Assembly: GCF_003076275.1 (NCBI RefSeq)
Contig: NZ_CP029064.1
Coordinates: 4,931,501-4,995,500 of the forward strand
Origin: Microbulbifer sp. A4B17
Lineage (GTDB): Bacteria; Pseudomonadota; Gammaproteobacteria; Pseudomonadales; Cellvibrionaceae
Direction of reading: 5' to 3'
DNA: 64,000 nucleotides
Below the pieces are notes generated by a model. The model had not been told where the DNA came from. It did no database searches and saw nothing but the letters and a program-made list of their open reading frames with translations. This document shows, piece by piece, positions 63,432-64,000 of the stretch (the first letter of the stretch is position 1; each line of letters starts with the position of its first letter). The position numbers and the translations under genes are program-made.

Positions 63432-64000
63432 TGTGCCCCTCCGTTGGCGTAGTCCAGCACTTCCTGTACGGCCGATAAAATACGCGGGACTCCGGGTAGA
63501 TACTCATCCTCCAGTTGATAGTAGGGCATCACCGTATCGAAACCGGTCACCCTCTGTACCGGTGCCTTTAAAAGATCGAAGGCATACTCATTAATCTGTG
63601 CGACCAACTCGGCACCCAGGCCACAGAACCTGGCCGCCTCGTGCACAACGACACAGCACCCGGTTTTCTCCAGGGAGTCTATTACCGTGTGGATATCCAG
63701 GGGTTTCAGGGTGGCCGGGTCGATAACCTCAGCCTCTACCCCTTCCTCTGCGAGCTGCTCTGCGGCTTGCAGGGTCTCTTTGAGGGAAGCGCCCCAGGCA
63801 ATAAGCGTAATATCGCAGCCCTCCCGCAACACAAAGGCGCGATCCAGCGGTAGAGCTTCACCAGAGTCGGGCACTTCCTGGCGAACTGCTCGGTAAATAC
63901 GTTTAGGCTCCAGGAAAATTACCGGGTCCGGGTCTCTAATCGCCGCCAATAGTAAACCGTAGGCCCGTGCAGGAGAGGAGGGCACCACAAGGCGCAGACC
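63428..64000 (-). CDS. 2-oxoacid dehydrogenase E1 beta subunit, C-terminal part, cut by window edge
   Basis: C-terminal about 190 residues of a transketolase-like E1 beta subunit (pyruvate or branched-chain 2-oxoacid dehydrogenase). Visible strings are GLRLVVPSSPARAYGLL, DPDPVIFLEPKRIYRA, DITLIAWGASLKETLQAAEQ, EVIDPATLKPLDIHTVIDSL and VVVHEAARFCGLGAEL, all typical of the family. The thiamine-binding N-terminal half is outside the window. It ends in GGAQ with its stop overlapping the E2 start (ATGA). Confidence 0.94.
   Translation of the reverse strand, partial: GLRLVVPSSPARAYGLLLAAIRDPDPVIFLEPKRIYRAVRQEVPDSGEALPLDRAFVLREGCDITLIAWGASLKETLQAAEQLAEEGVEAEVIDPATLKPLDIHTVIDSLEKTGCCVVVHEAARFCGLGAELVAQINEYAFDLLKAPVQRVTGFDTVMPYYQLEDEYLPGVPRILSAVQEVLDYANGGAQ

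Overview
The window looks like a chromosomal segment of a free-living, probably marine gammaproteobacterium. Gene content and order resemble Pseudomonas and even more the Cellvibrionales (a Microbulbifer-like organism is my best guess). That guess is inference from synteny and protein style, not from a database search. Almost all of it is core genome. I see no rRNA, tRNA, CRISPR array, intact insertion sequence or prophage. Both ends cut a gene: coaBC at the left and a 2-oxoacid dehydrogenase E1 beta gene at the right.

Layout. 0-24.7 kb is a conserved housekeeping block: coaBC, algC, argB, slmA, pyrE, crc, rph, yicC, then gmk, rpoZ, spoT, ridA, oxyR, recG, ubiC and ubiA. It covers coenzyme A, sugar phosphate, arginine, pyrimidine, guanine nucleotide, (p)ppGpp, oxidative stress, DNA repair and ubiquinone functions. 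The usual dut gene is absent between coaBC and algC. A 4.5-kb stretch holding a rhomboid protease, a secreted subtilisin and a membrane hydroxylase sits between yicC and gmk.

24.7-40.6 kb is dominated by phosphate homeostasis. phoB-phoR lies behind a clear Pho box, and the pstS-pstC-pstA-pstB-phoU operon reads leftward from a second clear Pho box. Between them lie yaaA, a DUF938 methyltransferase, an M48 lipoprotein protease and an AT-rich array of three tandem paralogous outer-membrane barrel genes. The three barrel genes share signal peptides, leader/promoter sequence and a near-identical terminator hairpin, so whole transcription units appear to have been duplicated.

40.6-50.3 kb holds a TRAP transporter whose binding-protein gene is split from its membrane genes by an acyl-CoA thioesterase, then uvrD (with a LexA box), hexR, a Bcr/CflA-type exporter, a glutathione transferase and a DoxX protein. 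50.8-58.4 kb carries three different cation/proton antiporters, a cupin, a class II aldolase and a quinone-reductase-like enzyme. 58.4-64 kb has an unusual cluster of DnaA-box sequences beside and inside an alpha/beta hydrolase gene, then glmS with its DeoR-type regulator, and the E2 and E1 beta genes of a 2-oxoacid dehydrogenase.

The most noteworthy items are the triplicated barrel-protein transcription units, the DnaA-box cluster, the paired AT-only palindromes upstream of the subtilisin gene, and several clean regulatory sites (two Pho boxes, a LexA box, a probable DeoR operator). I did not find a convincing new multi-gene defence or biosynthetic system.
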